Notes under the pieces: generated by a model
Database searches by the model: none
What the model was told of the DNA's origin: nothing
Seen by the model: the letters and a program-made list of their open reading frames with translations, nothing else
Assembly: GCA_027605045.1 (NCBI GenBank)
Contig: JAQFWX010000025.1
Location: 186,001 to 250,000 of the forward strand
Direction of reading: 5' to 3'
DNA: 64,000 nucleotides
Source: Phallus indusiatus
Lineage: Eukaryota > Basidiomycota > Agaricomycetes > Phallales > Phallaceae
Translations under genes and position numbers: made by a program
Part shown: positions 1 through 13,000 of the stretch, piece by piece
How positions within the stretch are numbered: position 1 is the first letter of the stretch
Layout of the letters: each line of letters begins with the position of its first letter

Positions 1-3000
1 GTCAAGCAATCCTGGTTCCTCATCGTCTCCTAGTAACCATGGATGGCATTTGCCCTTATCTCCTAACAGACAACTCTCGTTCTTCCCTCAACCTAGGCCC
101 TCTCCTCCTATTCTTCCACCCCCGAATCCCAATCCCCGGTACGCAGAACATATTGGAGCAGCTCCTTCGGCTGTTTCCAGCATACATCCCACCTCAGCTC
201 ATTCGTCCTCATCTCGGTTACACTCTTCTTCTGGTGCTTCAAAGCTTACCGGCTTGCGCAGTCTATTTCAATCCCCTACTGCGGGTGGTCAATCTGTCCT
301 GAGAGATGATAGTTCCATCGCTACTAAAAACCGTGCCGCATCTCCAATGCGCACTGCTTCAAGACCTTCATCTAGGGATGGTGCGGGAAGCGTCTGGAGT
401 GGAAATGGAGTTGGAATTCAAAGGACGACTATTAAGGAGGAAGAGAAAGATAGTACCGAAATGCCGCGACACAAGGACATTCACCCTTTAGCCCCGGATG
501 AGCCGACCGAAGATTACACGTCTTTCTTGAAAAGATTGAATACGAGGATGAAGGATTCGCTTAAGGCCAAAGAAAAGGAGAAGATTAAGAGACGTCCCAA
601 AAGTACAGGTGCTGTTTCTGACAACCCGTCAGCGAGCGAAACCGTGGATATGCCCGACATGTCAACACAACCTACAACAGACCAGAATGGGCTCGCATCT
701 GAAAAGGCCTCTCAGTTCCACCTTGCCGTCAAACGTCCTAGCTCTCCTAACAACGATATGAGTGTAGCCTCGATATACAGTCAAAGCAGCGCCCAAGATA
801 ATACAGCAAGGGAAACGCGGTCCTCGAGACATAGTCATAAAAGGAGCGCGTCGACGGGGACGGTTGGTACTTCTCTTTTTCAAACTGGACCAAATCAGAA
901 TGTCGCGGAGTGGATAGTATCGACTACACAGGCTCAAGCACAAGGAGAGCCCCGAACTGATAAAGACCTTACAGATATGCTAGCGAATCACAACCGACTC
1001 CGCCATAACGACAGACTGAGCATAGGCGAATCACTAGTCATTTCCCTCTCGCTGAAACCACGGCCTCGAAGTCAGCGTCGATCGACTACCATCAATGCGC
1101 TTGCTGCATCGGCATTGAAAGAGGGCTGGTCATTTCCTCCTCCTGACAATTCCGCTACTGTTCCTTCTGATGGGACTGAAACACCGGGCCGCACGCACCC
1201 TTATTCTCATCCTCAGGCTGAAACTTCATCGGATATTGCGCCATTTTCAATAGTTGAAGGTAGTCATCTCCTCGTAATAAAAAGCTTTTTCGTGTTTTGA
1301 CCGAGTTCTACTGTAGAATCTCATGATCCATCCCAGACGTACTCGTTTATCTCTCCTCCCGCTTCCATCCCGCCATCCGTCAGAAGTTCAGTAGATTTCA
1401 AGTCGCGTGAAAAAAGGACTTCTCAAACAATGTCTAAGAACGCGAACCTCGAGAAATCTATCCCTCATCACGAAGGCGAAAATAGGAGTACTGGTGGATC
1501 TTCCGGTACCGAAAAGGATACACATACGAATCACAATGAACAGGATTGCGCGCCTCGTTCGACTCCTGCTAAACCAGCTCGCTTGTCCTCCATCCTAAAT
1601 TCTACAAGCTCTTCTTTTAGACACTCAACTCCTCTTTTATACAAGCGAGTCTCAGCCCCTCCTGCTTCTTCATCCTTGTCTAACCCCATCGCTGATATCC
1701 TTCCACCCCTCCGTCCACCTCCATCTTTCGCTCCACCGCCCCCACCGTCGGATTCATTTACGGCCAATGGGAATACTCGCAACTCCGAAGAATCCATTGC
1801 GGGTACAAAGGCTATCTCCGAAATGGGACATGTAGCGAAAGACACCGTTAGCGCATCTGGGTCCGCTGGAAAAGGCATAGAAGGATCTTCCCTTTCCCGT
1901 TCATTTCGTTTGTCGCTAAATCCGTCACCTCCGCCTACACAACCTCTCCCACCACGTCCTGATGAAATAACTGTGAATGGTACAATCACAATTGTGGAGT
2001 CCCAGAATGATAAGCATCAGAGCGGGCAACGGCAGCGGCCGCACAGTACGCTGGCAGGTCCGAGACAAAAGCCATATAAAACCTTTCCAACGGATCATAC
2101 TGAGCGACCGCTATTCATGTCCATGTATCCTATGTCCGCCTCGAGTTTCATTCCTGTCGATGGTGCTAATGACCATCCTGGATCCTTGTCTGGGTCTTCT
2201 GTTCCAGCACCTCAGCCACCTCCTCAGGGTCCTCTTCCGCCTACCCCAGAGCTGACCGATGTGGGGAACAGCAGGGAGTCGAGCATAGAGTCGACCTCAG
2301 CTTCGTACAAAAGGTCTCATCAATCGTCTACATCACGTCGGATGCGCATTATGAGCTCTCCGCCTCTCTCTACCAGCAATTACGAATCTAACGATGATGG
2401 ACCGAATGTAAACAGCCAAGCTAACTCCCATTTTTTCGATGAAGGAAATGGGTCGATACGCCCCCGAATTTCGATTCCAGCGCCTCCAAAAGTTCCCCCG
2501 CCGAAACCTAAAAAAGAGACCAGCGGACGAATGTCAACAATGCCTAATAGTGCACCAGGGGAATTGTCTGTGGAACATGGTGATTCTACATTGCCATCAA
2601 CGTTCCTTCACATGGACGACACTCCTAAGGCATCGATCTTCCCTGCGGCTGCTGAGAATTCTCAGGCTGCACCTCCAGTGGATGCGTCTCTGGAACCACG
2701 CTCAATCGAGACTGGTGAGTTCTTTTTCAAAATAACTGCCCTAAAATGCAAACGCTATTGTATTCTGCTCAATGCTTATTGGTCTTCTGGCTGATTTTTA
2801 TCCCTAGATACCCAACCCAAACCAGACTCGGATGATTTTGTGAATGAATTTACGCCATTTTCTCAAGAAGAGCCTGACAACTGGCCTTTGACGCACGACG
2901 AGTCTTCTGACCCACAGAACTCACAAATTCCCGAAACGTTGAAGCATGACCGAAATGCAAACTTGCCTTATGAGTCTCACGAAATACCCACCCTATTTGA

Positions 3001-3223
3001 AACTTACGAAGCATCCGAAGAAACGCCCCAACTTGAAAATAAATTGAAACTTGCGGAAGTAGATATCGGAACTGGAGCTACTGTTGTGATGGGTCGTATA
3101 ACGCCACCTTCTCCCTCCCCGTTACGTGCGATTGCGCAGACAAGGTCCATCTCCCCTTCTAGTCTTTCTAGCGATTCATGTCTTCAATATGAAAGAGAAG
3201 AGGAAGATGACTTTCATTATTAG
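1..3223 (+). CDS. Pro/Ser-rich disordered protein, 5'-truncated by window edge
   Basis: The reading frame is open from base 2, so the start lies upstream of the window. Three exons (to 1259; 1317-2714; 2808-3223) join in frame through GT-AG introns and give about 1,023 residues before the TAG at 3221-3223. No recognised catalytic domain is visible. The protein is dominated by Ser, Pro, Thr and charged residues, with repeated proline runs of the type PPPPPSD and LPPTPEL that could bind SH3 or WW domains, several basic RRxS-like patches and a strongly acidic C-terminus (EREEEDDFHY). Such composition fits a disordered scaffold or regulatory protein, but I do not recognise the family and the missing N-terminus could carry the informative domain. 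Confidence is high that it is coding and low for function. Confidence 0.75.
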
Positions 3224-3598
3224 TATATCTTTCTAGCTTATTTTTTTTCGAATTCTTGTCGTTATTTGCATATTTTGTTCTCGTCATCTCCAAACTGCTC
3301 CTTTATCTTATGTGTTATTTTTCATCCAATAGCGTTTCCCGTAAATATTGTGCGCAATCTTCGTTTTCTCTTGTATGCTTTCTCTTGTTACGTTATATAT
3401 AAAATGTAAGATGATCTGTTGGTGTAAATCCATCGTCTTAGAGATACCACATAAAACCGCAATATTATACGTCTTGTTTACAGAGATACCATTACACAAA
3501 AGCTTGGGAATAGGAACGCTTGAGTTATATATTCGGAAGTCACGTCTAAAAATCAGTCTGCTTCATGTGTATGTATAACGAGTTTTACATGAAGGTTT

Positions 3599-5922
3599 TC
3601 AGCAAATTCTGAAACTTGCTACGGTCGGGTCATGATCACTAGCGCGATCGTTGATATTGGGTGCCCATTGGTTGACATGGACGTGGTCGACTTCAACGGG
3701 ACGTGCAGCTATTGCGTGGCTAATGAAGATGTGGTCCAATTGTTCCATGTTCTGCACACAAAAGAGGAGAAAAAAATTATACGTTGTTTTCAATGTCAAT
3801 GAAGTATATCACTCACCATATCGAACACATAAGTGTACCTTTCGACAGCTGGAATGCCAGCCACTTCGTCAATTTCCCGGAGAATCGAGTCAAACGGCTC
3901 AAAAACGGCAGTTGTTTGAACGAACTCGTTGAAGTCTCCGGCTACCAATACATTAGCTGAACTATCGTGTTTGAGAATTGTTTTCACGAAGTCCTAATCG
4001 CGTATTAATCCATTAATGGGTAACTTCAAAAGAAGGCTCTCCCTTACCGCGGCTAATTGTACTTGTGCAATTCGGTGACTGACATCCTCGTTAACAGGAG
4101 GACGAAGGTTTCCTTGTTCAGAACTGCTTCCAGTTTTCGCTGTGTGATGAACGTTCAAAGTAAAGAATCTTTCTCCGTTTCCATCGACACGTTCCCAAAC
4201 GGCAGCGAGAGTTTTGCGGGAATTTGTCCATGCAGTGTTGTTAGGATCGATACGGCCAGGGTTAAATCTGCCAAATTAAGATATATAAGCATATAAGAAG
4301 CTTAAAAAATGAGCATCACGAACGTCAGTCCTAGCTGCCCGTGCTTGTCAACAGTAACCTCAGTCGCGTCGAGGCTACCTCCTACAGGGCTGTTACCAGC
4401 CAAACGAAGCTTATCCGACCTGTAGAGGTAAGCTTGTCGTATATTCCCTCCCGGAGCACCACCGTCTTGGTTATTCACGGGATTTACATCAACGAAGAAT
4501 ACTCTACTCCGCTAACTTTTTTGATAGCATTTGCCAGGGTTTGTAATGTGACAGTTGCGTCGACTGTCCCATCGTCAGTTTCTCCATTGTTGTCTTGGAT
4601 TTCTTGGAGATGAACCAAGTCTGGAGATCCGAGAAAATGACCTATGTGGGTCGCGACAAGTGGGAGTTGAGTGGCATTGGGCGCGAAATTATCGACGTTG
4701 TAATCTCCCAAAGTTATTGGACACGCGTCCCTGCTATCTGACTTAATTTTCGTGGGTTCCGGAGATGTCGATAGCGAAGATACGATTTTCGGTGCAGTGA
4801 GAGGGAGTACATAATAAAACCCGAATTGGTAGTGAACGATACCAGTTACCGACGAAAGCTTGGTGCCAATTGCAACGCTAGGGTTTGTCGTTTTGTCCAA
4901 AGGTTCACCCACGATGATAACCTCAGGGTTAGCGTTCGGAACATTGGACGGACCTAGATAATTAGGTTTTCTTTTTTTAGAAAAAAAGGGACATGATTCG
5001 TTGGACAATCTGTTTTACCGGTAACGATGGTTAGTCCACCTCGAGAATTCTTGTTGAGAACAGGCCAGTCCCCATAGACCCAAATTTCCTAAAGAAGAAA
5101 CGCGTTTCATATCATTTTCTCTGACTTCTGAAAAGGAAATTTCCGACGCACACCAAAGTCGTTCTCGAAATCGATGACTGTGGGATGTTCTACCGTAATC
5201 AGCTGACCCTCCAAGCTCTCCCAGAAGTCGATGCCAAATTTGTCGGGCTGCAGAGTGGCGTTTACAGCTTCGATTTGGCTTACGTTGTTTGGAACGCTGA
5301 AGAACTACAGTTGGTGTGTTTCAAGTTTATTTTTTTGTGACTGGCACAATAATTCTAACTTACATTGTCATGATCCAATGCCGAATATTGACCAGTGGGG
5401 GGCTTTCTTTTTTGACCTACAACCAAGGGTTTTACAGTGTTATTGTGGGACAAAACCGTGATGTTTGTAGGTGAGTCTATCTCCGTTACGGAAAGAACGG
5501 TATTGTCCGAGTGGAACTCGGATACCACACCACTGAGGGTAATTTTGTCACCAATGGAAACTTGCGAGAGTATGGATTTCGAAGAAGTGAAGACACTGAC
5601 TCCACATGATACGCGATCGTCAGAGGAAGGCGGTCCCTGAATCCAGAACCCGGATGTGCTCTTTCCCGTGACGATTCCTGATGATGATAGTTGGTTGATT
5701 ATATGTGTGTGTGCGCGATTTTAGGAGAAAAGAAGGTTTCTCGGTGAGTAAAGGAAGGCATGACGTTGTCGTGTAAAAAATACCTTCAACACCTTGGACT
5801 TTCTGATTCAGAAGAGGCGAGAGGAAAGCAGGACCTTGGATTTCGGTAATAGAAACGGCCAAAGAACCGCCTATGGCGATAAGCAAACAAAAGATGTTCA
5901 ACACCATTGCGTTGTTCCTCAT
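3599..5922 (-). CDS. Secreted endonuclease/exonuclease/phosphatase-family nuclease (ExeM/NucH-like), apparent 1-nt frameshift
   Basis: Eight exons join in frame (5784-5922, 5364-5677, 5152-5304, 5019-5088, 4324-4953, 4048-4267, 3817-3993, 3599-3751). The N-terminus MRNNAMVLNIFCLLIAIGGS is a typical signal peptide, so an extracellular protein of about 618 residues is expected. An N-terminal OB-like region (TGKSTSGFWIQGP) precedes the nuclease domain. Hallmarks of the Mg-dependent DNase I-like fold are GDYNVDNF, HLQEIQDN with the metal-binding Glu, GDFNEF, QLDHIFIS and the C-terminal SDHDP. Likely role: extracellular nucleic acid degradation or nutrient scavenging. The frame breaks near 4494-4500: the upstream frame reaches TAA at 4484-4486, while the next frame continues with the family-typical VDVNPVNNQDGGAPGGNIR. 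Total exon length is one base short of a multiple of three, so the copy is either a recent pseudogene or carries a sequencing error. Confidence 0.85.
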
Positions 5923-7101
5923 TTCTCCCTGTCAATCTGACGATCAGGGAATGATAGCCTGGGGGTGAGAAATAACGTTTCGCCAGTTTTCATCGTTTAT
6001 ATAGGCAGAATCGGAATTCAAGACAATGAACGTTCTAACCATGAAGCACGTTGCGCAAATGCAGAAATTTCCAAGGAGTTGAGTACATATATGTATCATA
6101 TACGAACACATTCAGGGGGGTTCATAAGGAGGTAAACCAATAGCAAGCCCTATACCCGTCCGCGTGCGTGAGGGTATAATAGAGACATCCCTTTCGTTTT
6201 GCCACGAAAAGAAATCAGACTCAGCCGGGGAAGCAAAGGAGTGTCGCCCCTGTAGCTAAATAGGAAGTTCCACGTGGTATCGAAACAAATGGAGATGATA
6301 TTTTCTGTATCCGAAGGACAGACGACGGCGTGGAGCACAAAATACTCTTCTGTTTATTTGTGTTGGCTTGGAAGTGGACACATGGAATTTCTTCAAAAGA
6401 AAGCCAAATCAGACTTTCAACAATGGAAGGTTAAGGCACGACGCGGGTGCCGTGCCGTGACACGCTAATTACGAGATGTCACTCTAGCTGATTTGACATA
6501 ATCATCGGCCTTTCACGTGCTTTGCCGGACGTAATATCACTGAACTATTCCCTCCAGAGTTACAGATGGGCTACTCGAGAATATGCAATTCTTTGGCCAG
6601 CGACCAATCAACGCATTTTCAATTCGAGAAAGATGGTGAGCGGGATGCTGAATTGATTTAAGAATATTTTTTCTGAACTATGACTCGAAGCGACGTCTGA
6701 GTTATATGTACATAATATTGTTAGGATGTTTGATTCGACTCGGATCGTCAGCATTTTCCTCATGTATAGATTCTACCCCTCGCTTTAAAATTAGGTATGT
6801 ATGAATCGGACAATATTTTTGTTTCTTTTTCTCTGAGGAGAATTGTAATTAAACTCAATCCCGGCGAATTTCAACAACGTCATGATCACAGCTTTAAGAC
6901 TTTAGTGGCAACATTATACAAAAATCACGTAAAATCACGACACATAATATAAGCTCATAGCGATATTGCTAGCGGGGGAGTAACTGGAAACATTACACTA
7001 CATGGGTACCGCTATCCAACCCGCTCTTGACTCCTGATATATGGTGAACGAATACAAAAGGGAATTCCGCATCAGACAAAAAATAAGGTTAAGGATACAA
7101 T
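5923..7101. other. Intergenic region between nuclease and coiled-coil gene
   Basis: About 1.2 kb without a convincing gene. Only short overlapping frames are present, none with homology I recognise or with plausible splice continuation. The first 150 bases probably hold the promoter of the nuclease gene, which is transcribed leftwards from 5922. No tRNA, repeat array or transposon end was seen. Confidence 0.5.
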
Positions 7102-8014
7102 TCATCCTCGACTCGGCTTATGCCTAGATCGAGGATCTGAGCCGTCGCTGCCAATGAGGGTAGTGGAAGGCGAGACTGGGGCTTGGTACTCATTGGTCTT
7201 TGGGGGTGTCGGCACGTCATTCGCCTGTCTGGCTTGAATAGACGTTAAACGTCGGGTGTCAGGGGATGGATCTAGGGATGACACGGCTCTCAATGAGGGA
7301 GGGGTAAACGAACGGTGTCGCGATGTAGAATAGGGAGGAGGCGAGCCTCTGCTGTCTACTCTGGGCAGCAGCTCACTCTCTTTGTGGTCTACCGAGTTAG
7401 AATAGCTCGGAATCCGTGAGGAGCTTTCTCGATGACGAAAATTGTGTGGCACTGAGGGTGTTGAGGGTCTGGAATACTGGCGACTTCGCCGTCTGTCAGT
7501 ATGTTCGAGAGAAAGTGGAGAAGAAGGCGAGTGATGGCGCTCATGATGAATTTGAGAGTGATGACGATTATTCGAATGACCTGATCCTGAAGACTGTAGT
7601 CCTCGTTGCGCAGCGTTCAATTCAGAGCGAAGTGCTTGTAAATCATCTCTGTATTGCTGTTCCATGTTCCTGTGTTGATCTTGGAGGCTAATGATGCTGG
7701 CATTGAGCCTACTCAACTCTTCTGTCTGCCCTATTACTGCAAGGATGAGTATCAAGCGTCAAAGTGTTAAACGTGGACTACTTCAGGGATAGACCGTATA
7801 GCAATTTCACGTGACGCTCATGGTACTCACATCGTTGTTCCAACGATAGGTTCTGTGTCATCAACGAGTTTAACTCCCAGAGAATAGCTTCCCCCTCTCT
7901 TCGTAAAGAATCTATGGCGGTGGACAGTCGCCTTGTTGAATAACCATTTGATCTGCGATGCCAGTCGTCATTCTGGGGCCTGTAGCTTGAGTACTGCAAA
8001 GGATCAGAGGGCAT
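7102..8014 (-). CDS. Small coiled-coil protein with Ser/Arg/His-rich tail, hypothetical
   Basis: Two exons (7831-8014 and 7102-7736) join in frame (LEQR|LIGQTEEL) to give 272 residues. The N-terminal third contains a heptad-like coiled coil (AIDSLRREGEAILWELNSLM followed by QDQHRNMEQQYRDDLQALRS). The rest is low-complexity Ser, Arg, His and Pro (HHSPSSPLSLEHTDRRRSRQ) and ends in SDPRSRHKPSRG. The chosen start is the ATG at 8014. An alternative model uses an ATG near 8082, splicing GGT|gtacga to ttgcag|TAC around 7996, and changes only the first residues. I do not recognise the family. A cytoskeletal or nuclear adaptor role would be a guess. Confidence 0.6.
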
Positions 8015-10035
8015 CAGGATATAGGTGGCAGGACGAAGCAAGTCAAAAAAGTTCGTACACCGGAGTCTCCAGACGCTCGTTGCATAACCGGGGAGTAATT
8101 GTTTTCAAATGGAAAACATAATGTGAAGAGAGGGATGCTTGAAAAGAAGGAAAAAAAAGGCAAAGGTAACGCAAAGTCCGCGAACTTGGTAACTTACCAA
8201 CCTATCTTAGCCGAGGAAGTCCCGAATGAAGCGAAAGGATAACTTCGCCAGCTCTGTAGCGCGGGGTAACTGATCCAAGGCGGAACATAATTATATCAAT
8301 AATCGCTTGCCACCTCAACAAGCGAGTTTGTTGAATAGAAAAACAGTTATAGGTATGCATTCTTTTCACTGTTTTCTTTTTTGTTCCCATTGAAAAGACA
8401 AGATATTCCCATTCTCATTGGCAGCTGTCTCGCCAGGCGCAAAAGTATGCTTTGTTTTAATTTATTTTGAAGAAAGGAGTCCCCGGAGTATCACCCCAAA
8501 TCTCCCTCCAAGGAACCGACCACTGTCGATTTCGACCATGTGCCGTAGGCCGCTCTTTAAGTCACGTTTGCCGCCTTAGGAAGATGTGCGCTATCCAATA
8601 TTGATTGAATATCAATGCTCGGAAAACCATGGAGCATATAAATTGATATATATGCCCAGCAAAACGAAGCCAAGGGTGAAAAAAAAATGTCTGGCATATC
8701 TATGTTCGTCTTTTGCGTCCGCCGGTTGGCGTGCTCGACGCAACGGAAGTAAAAAAAAACACCATCGTGGTCGTCCTATCCTGTCGGGTCTATTAACCAA
8801 AAGAAAAGAATCCAGAAGGCATGGAAGTGATGAGGCGATACTGACCTTCTGGGGTATAGCACGTAGATAATGTACGTATCAATGAAAGCTCCCGTCCCAC
8901 TAATGCAGATTTGGCGCATTTCACGTATTCTACGGCGAATGGCGGCCGAGTGTACCGAGGTGTCTAGTCCCTAAACATGAACTTTGAACATGTAGCTCAA
9001 GATATCAGGAGCTAAAGACGTAATGACATCACGGATCAGTGAGTCGATCTTCAAAAGGGGGACTTATCAGATTGCGTCTTGATTATATGCTGGACAATTG
9101 CAAATTTTTGAGGGTAGCGTTTTCAGTGAATTAAATAAGAAAGCGCCGTCGGAGAAATGATCAATGATTAGGACAGTTCAGCAGAGTAGAACGTTGACTG
9201 GGTCGAGGAAGCATCGATGAAGCCGAAGATCGTTTATAGTAATTGCGCTCGGACAATTGTGACTCGATGGCAACGGCGCACTGACGTGTCGTGCATGGCT
9301 GTTCATAAATTGATGGAGATGCATATGACAACGTTCCATCTCTTTTCTCTCTTTTCTCTTTAAAAATTTGAACTGCTTTTTCTGAAGCAAAGACTGGCTC
9401 TAATTCTGGAAGTTGCGCGGGAATGAGATCATGACCCGTTTGGTATCGAAGGCCGAAGGGATCATCACGAAGCTCCAATGTCCAATCTCAATGATGTTCA
9501 TATGTAATAATATGTACTGTCCACTGCTTATTATTGCCAGATCATAAATTTGGATATTTCTGTGCAATGTGTTCTAGCCCACCCAGACTCACATGCGAAT
9601 AAATCAATTTCCGGGCATACGGTCCACGAGTCGTCATCCTGCTAGCTCGTCGTCACAATGGGTGGTTCCCAGACAACATAACTAGTGTCCAAGAGACACT
9701 CTTAGTCCCGCTGGACGTCCCGGAGTAGGCTAATAATTTGAATTTTTGAGTCTACCACTGGCAGCTCGCGTATGCCAGCTCTAACTTCTTCTTACTCAAG
9801 GGTTACCGCGTCCTTTGGTATCAGAACAAGTGGGTGATTACGCATTTGACCTTTGACAACCAAATAGAACAGTAATTCCAATGGGTGATAGACGTCCAGT
9901 TTACAGCTTCAAATGGGTCAAATTTGGCACTGACGGCGCGTCCAGCTTCAAAGTGTGACCAACTCATAAATTCGCGACTTCCTTACGTAATCGCAGTCAT
10001 TCACCCTGTTCATTCAAAGCTTGCATGCGACAAAC
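8015..10035. other. Intergenic region with one doubtful open frame
   Basis: Two kilobases between a leftward and a rightward gene, so it must hold both promoters. The only notable frame is on the minus strand at 9161-9478. It has no ATG at its 5' end and reads WTLELRDDPFGLRYQTGHDL and QLPELEPVFASEKAVQIFKE. It looks protein-like but is isolated, ends in low-complexity sequence and could be a gene remnant. Nothing else is supported. Confidence 0.4.
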
Positions 10036-13000
10036 ATGAAGACTCGTCGCAGATCTACTCGCAAAGCTACAGGTAGCAAAGGAGAGGAAGATTCATCTCC
10101 TCCAGCCCATTCACCCACCCCTTCCCTTGTTGGCCAAATTTCACTCCCGAATGTTCAAGTACCAGAAGACATCCCCCTCGACTCCCTTTCTTTTCTCATC
10201 CCCGACGTCTCATTCGAGACTCCTACACCTGAAGGTCTAATCAAGATCTATAGAATCCTTCTCGCTCAAGCTTCTGATCTCACCAATACCACATCTGAAC
10301 TCGAAGAAGCACGTGGTCAACTTTTGCGGAAAGATATCGAGATAGACCAAGCCGCTCAGGACAAAGAAACCGCTGTCTCAGAATTAGAGCGATCGCTTGA
10401 GTCTGTACGCAATGAGTTAAAAACTGCCGTTCAACAACGCGATGAAATTGTAGTCTCCCAAGCTACGCTTCAAACTCACATGGCTTCGATGAGTGTGGCG
10501 CAATCCAGTCGGTCATCCGAGTTAGACTTGCTTCAGCGTAGAGTGGATGATGCGGAGAGAGAAAAGCGTGATTTGATTGCTGTAGTTGATCGTCTTAGAA
10601 CTGATAGCACGCAGGCAGAAGGTATGTTTTACTCTGCTTTTGTCATTGCTTGTTAATTCTGTCTGGTAACAATGCTCTCATTCTAGAACAACTACAGGTT
10701 CTTAGAGACAATTTGAAACAATCTCGCAATGAGATATCTCAATTACAAACTGAGCTGCGCGAGGTTCGATCCACGGAAACTACTAACAAGGTGCCATCCA
10801 ATATTAACTGTTGATGAAATTAATTATTAACTTCTTTCCCAGTACAAAATACAATCCATGGAACAACAACTGGAAATCGCCAGGCAAGAAAGCGAGCGTA
10901 ATGCTAAGGAGTTGGACGTGAAGATCGAGGAATTCGCAAAATATAGGCGAGACTCTCATGCACAACACGCATCATTGCAGTCGAGTCTCGATTCTCTCAG
11001 GATTCAGTACGAATCGTGCAAGTCTGAAGTGGAGAGTCTAAGACGATCTTACGAGAAAGAACGTCAGCAGCATATGGCCTCTATCGACAAAGTCAATGCA
11101 CTTCAAGACCAGCTGGCGGAGGAACGAGGCGCCAGTAAAGTACAATCGGAAACGCAAACGAGGCTCATTGAATTGTTGGAAAAGCGCACTGCTGAAGCAA
11201 AGAAACGTGTCGAAGAGGTCGATAGCGAATGGGACCGTACTATTCAGGAGTACGAGGAGAAGGTGGAGCGCCTTAACGAGAATTTGCGGAAAGAAAAAGA
11301 ACGATCTGATCGTCTTGAAGCAAGTCTGGCTCAATTCGTTGAAGGTTCATCTGCGTCTGCTCCAGAACCCAGTCCCGGCGCAAGCGTCGTAGCAAGTTTC
11401 ATGAAGGGTGTCAAACTTTCGGACCTCTTTGACGATAACCGTCGGTTGAAGGAGGAGTTGCAGAGGGCCAAGGTTGAGAACATGCGGTTAACTGAAACGA
11501 CGTCAGTATTGATAAGCAAGATGCACGAAATGGTCTGTGCTGCCTTTCTTTCCCTCCCTCACACTCCTCACGTGCGAACTGTGTATACTGAAATTCCTTT
11601 TTTAGGCACCCCAAATAGCCGAACGACGTGTCGAATACGAACGTCAGAAACAGGAAATAATTCAATTGTCTCAGCAGTTATCTACTGTTATTTCCGATCG
11701 CGACGCGAATATTCAGCTAGCCCGCGAGGCGCAGAGTCATCTCCAAACATCTCAAAAGGAAAATAAACTACTGGAGCGTCAACTTGGCGATTTGGGCCGC
11801 CAAGTACAAACTCTTCTCCGTCAAGTAACAGTTCTACAAGATCCGGGTCTTTCCGCAGTTGAAGAAGTCGAGGGGCCTCCTGATTCTGCAAACCAGGGCA
11901 TCGACACCTTGATATCTAATCAACTCGTAGTTTTCAAGCACCTCCCCGCGTTCCAGGAACAATATGTCAAGCATCTTAGAGTCATCCGCGAACTGGGCGA
12001 CAAACTCGAGAGAGTTACAAAAGAACAATACGAAGAACAAACTCGCCTCGAAACCCAAGCTTTGGAAGAAGCCGAAATTGCCATCTCAGCTTTGCAAGAA
12101 GAGCTAGAAAACCAAAGACGAGCCTACGATATCCAAATTCGCGGATTCATTCAAGAAAGAGATATGTACAAAGCTCGTTTGGCGAATAGTTATCAGAAGT
12201 CACCAGCTGCGGAACACAAAACAGCGGAAACGGGTGATCCTGAGTATGATGCATTGCTTGCTGATATGCAGCGTAACTTTGATTTATATCGTAATGAGAC
12301 CGGAATCGATATGCAGAAGCTGCGGGAGGAGCTGCAGGAGTCTCAAAAGGAAACTGCTCGCCTTGAAACCGAGTTGGCTAAAGCGATGGCGAAGGTCGAG
12401 AATCATAATAGTGGGTTTCTTTGTTGTCTAATGAATGAAATTTCACACTAATCGACCTTTTTGATGGAACTAGACCGTTATGCTGTCCTTACTGAGTCCT
12501 TTAATCAACAACGCGAAGAGCTTACAACCTTGCGACGACGAAATGAAGAGCTTCTCAATCATATGACTCGGGTAGAATCGGCGTCTTACCAAGTTTCTGA
12601 GCAATTAGCTACCGCCAATTCGACCATTGAGCGGTTGCGTCATGAAACGGCGACGATGAAGGCCGAAAAGGAGCTTTGGAAGGTAAACCCTATTAACATC
12701 CTACAAGTCCATTTGCTAAAGTGATATACATATATGTAGAATATCGAACGTCGATTGACGGAAGAAAACCAGTCTCTTTCCAAAGAAAAATCTCAGCTCA
12801 CCGATCTTATGTCCAATATCAACCGCATGCATAGTGAATCGGAGTATTCAATTCAGAACGACAAACGCCGCCTAGAGTCTCATATCCAAGTATTAGAAGT
12901 CCAAAGGCGAGTTTTAATCTCATAATATTGTTTTTATGCTCTGACTTAACTTTATTCTTTAGCCAAGACTTGAAACAGCAGCTGAACAAAGAACGGGAGG

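Noticed and set aside
662..943. Minus-strand frame of 93 codons inside the first gene
   Set aside because: It lies antisense to a long, consistently spliced coding region and shows no homology.
1531..1989. Minus-strand frame of 152 codons rich in Gly
   Set aside because: It is the complement of the proline-rich coding sequence on the plus strand. Proline codons read as Gly on the other strand.
6150..6468. Two short frames in the intergenic region, searched for a small gene or tRNA
   Set aside because: No tRNA-like fold and no homology or partner exons were found.
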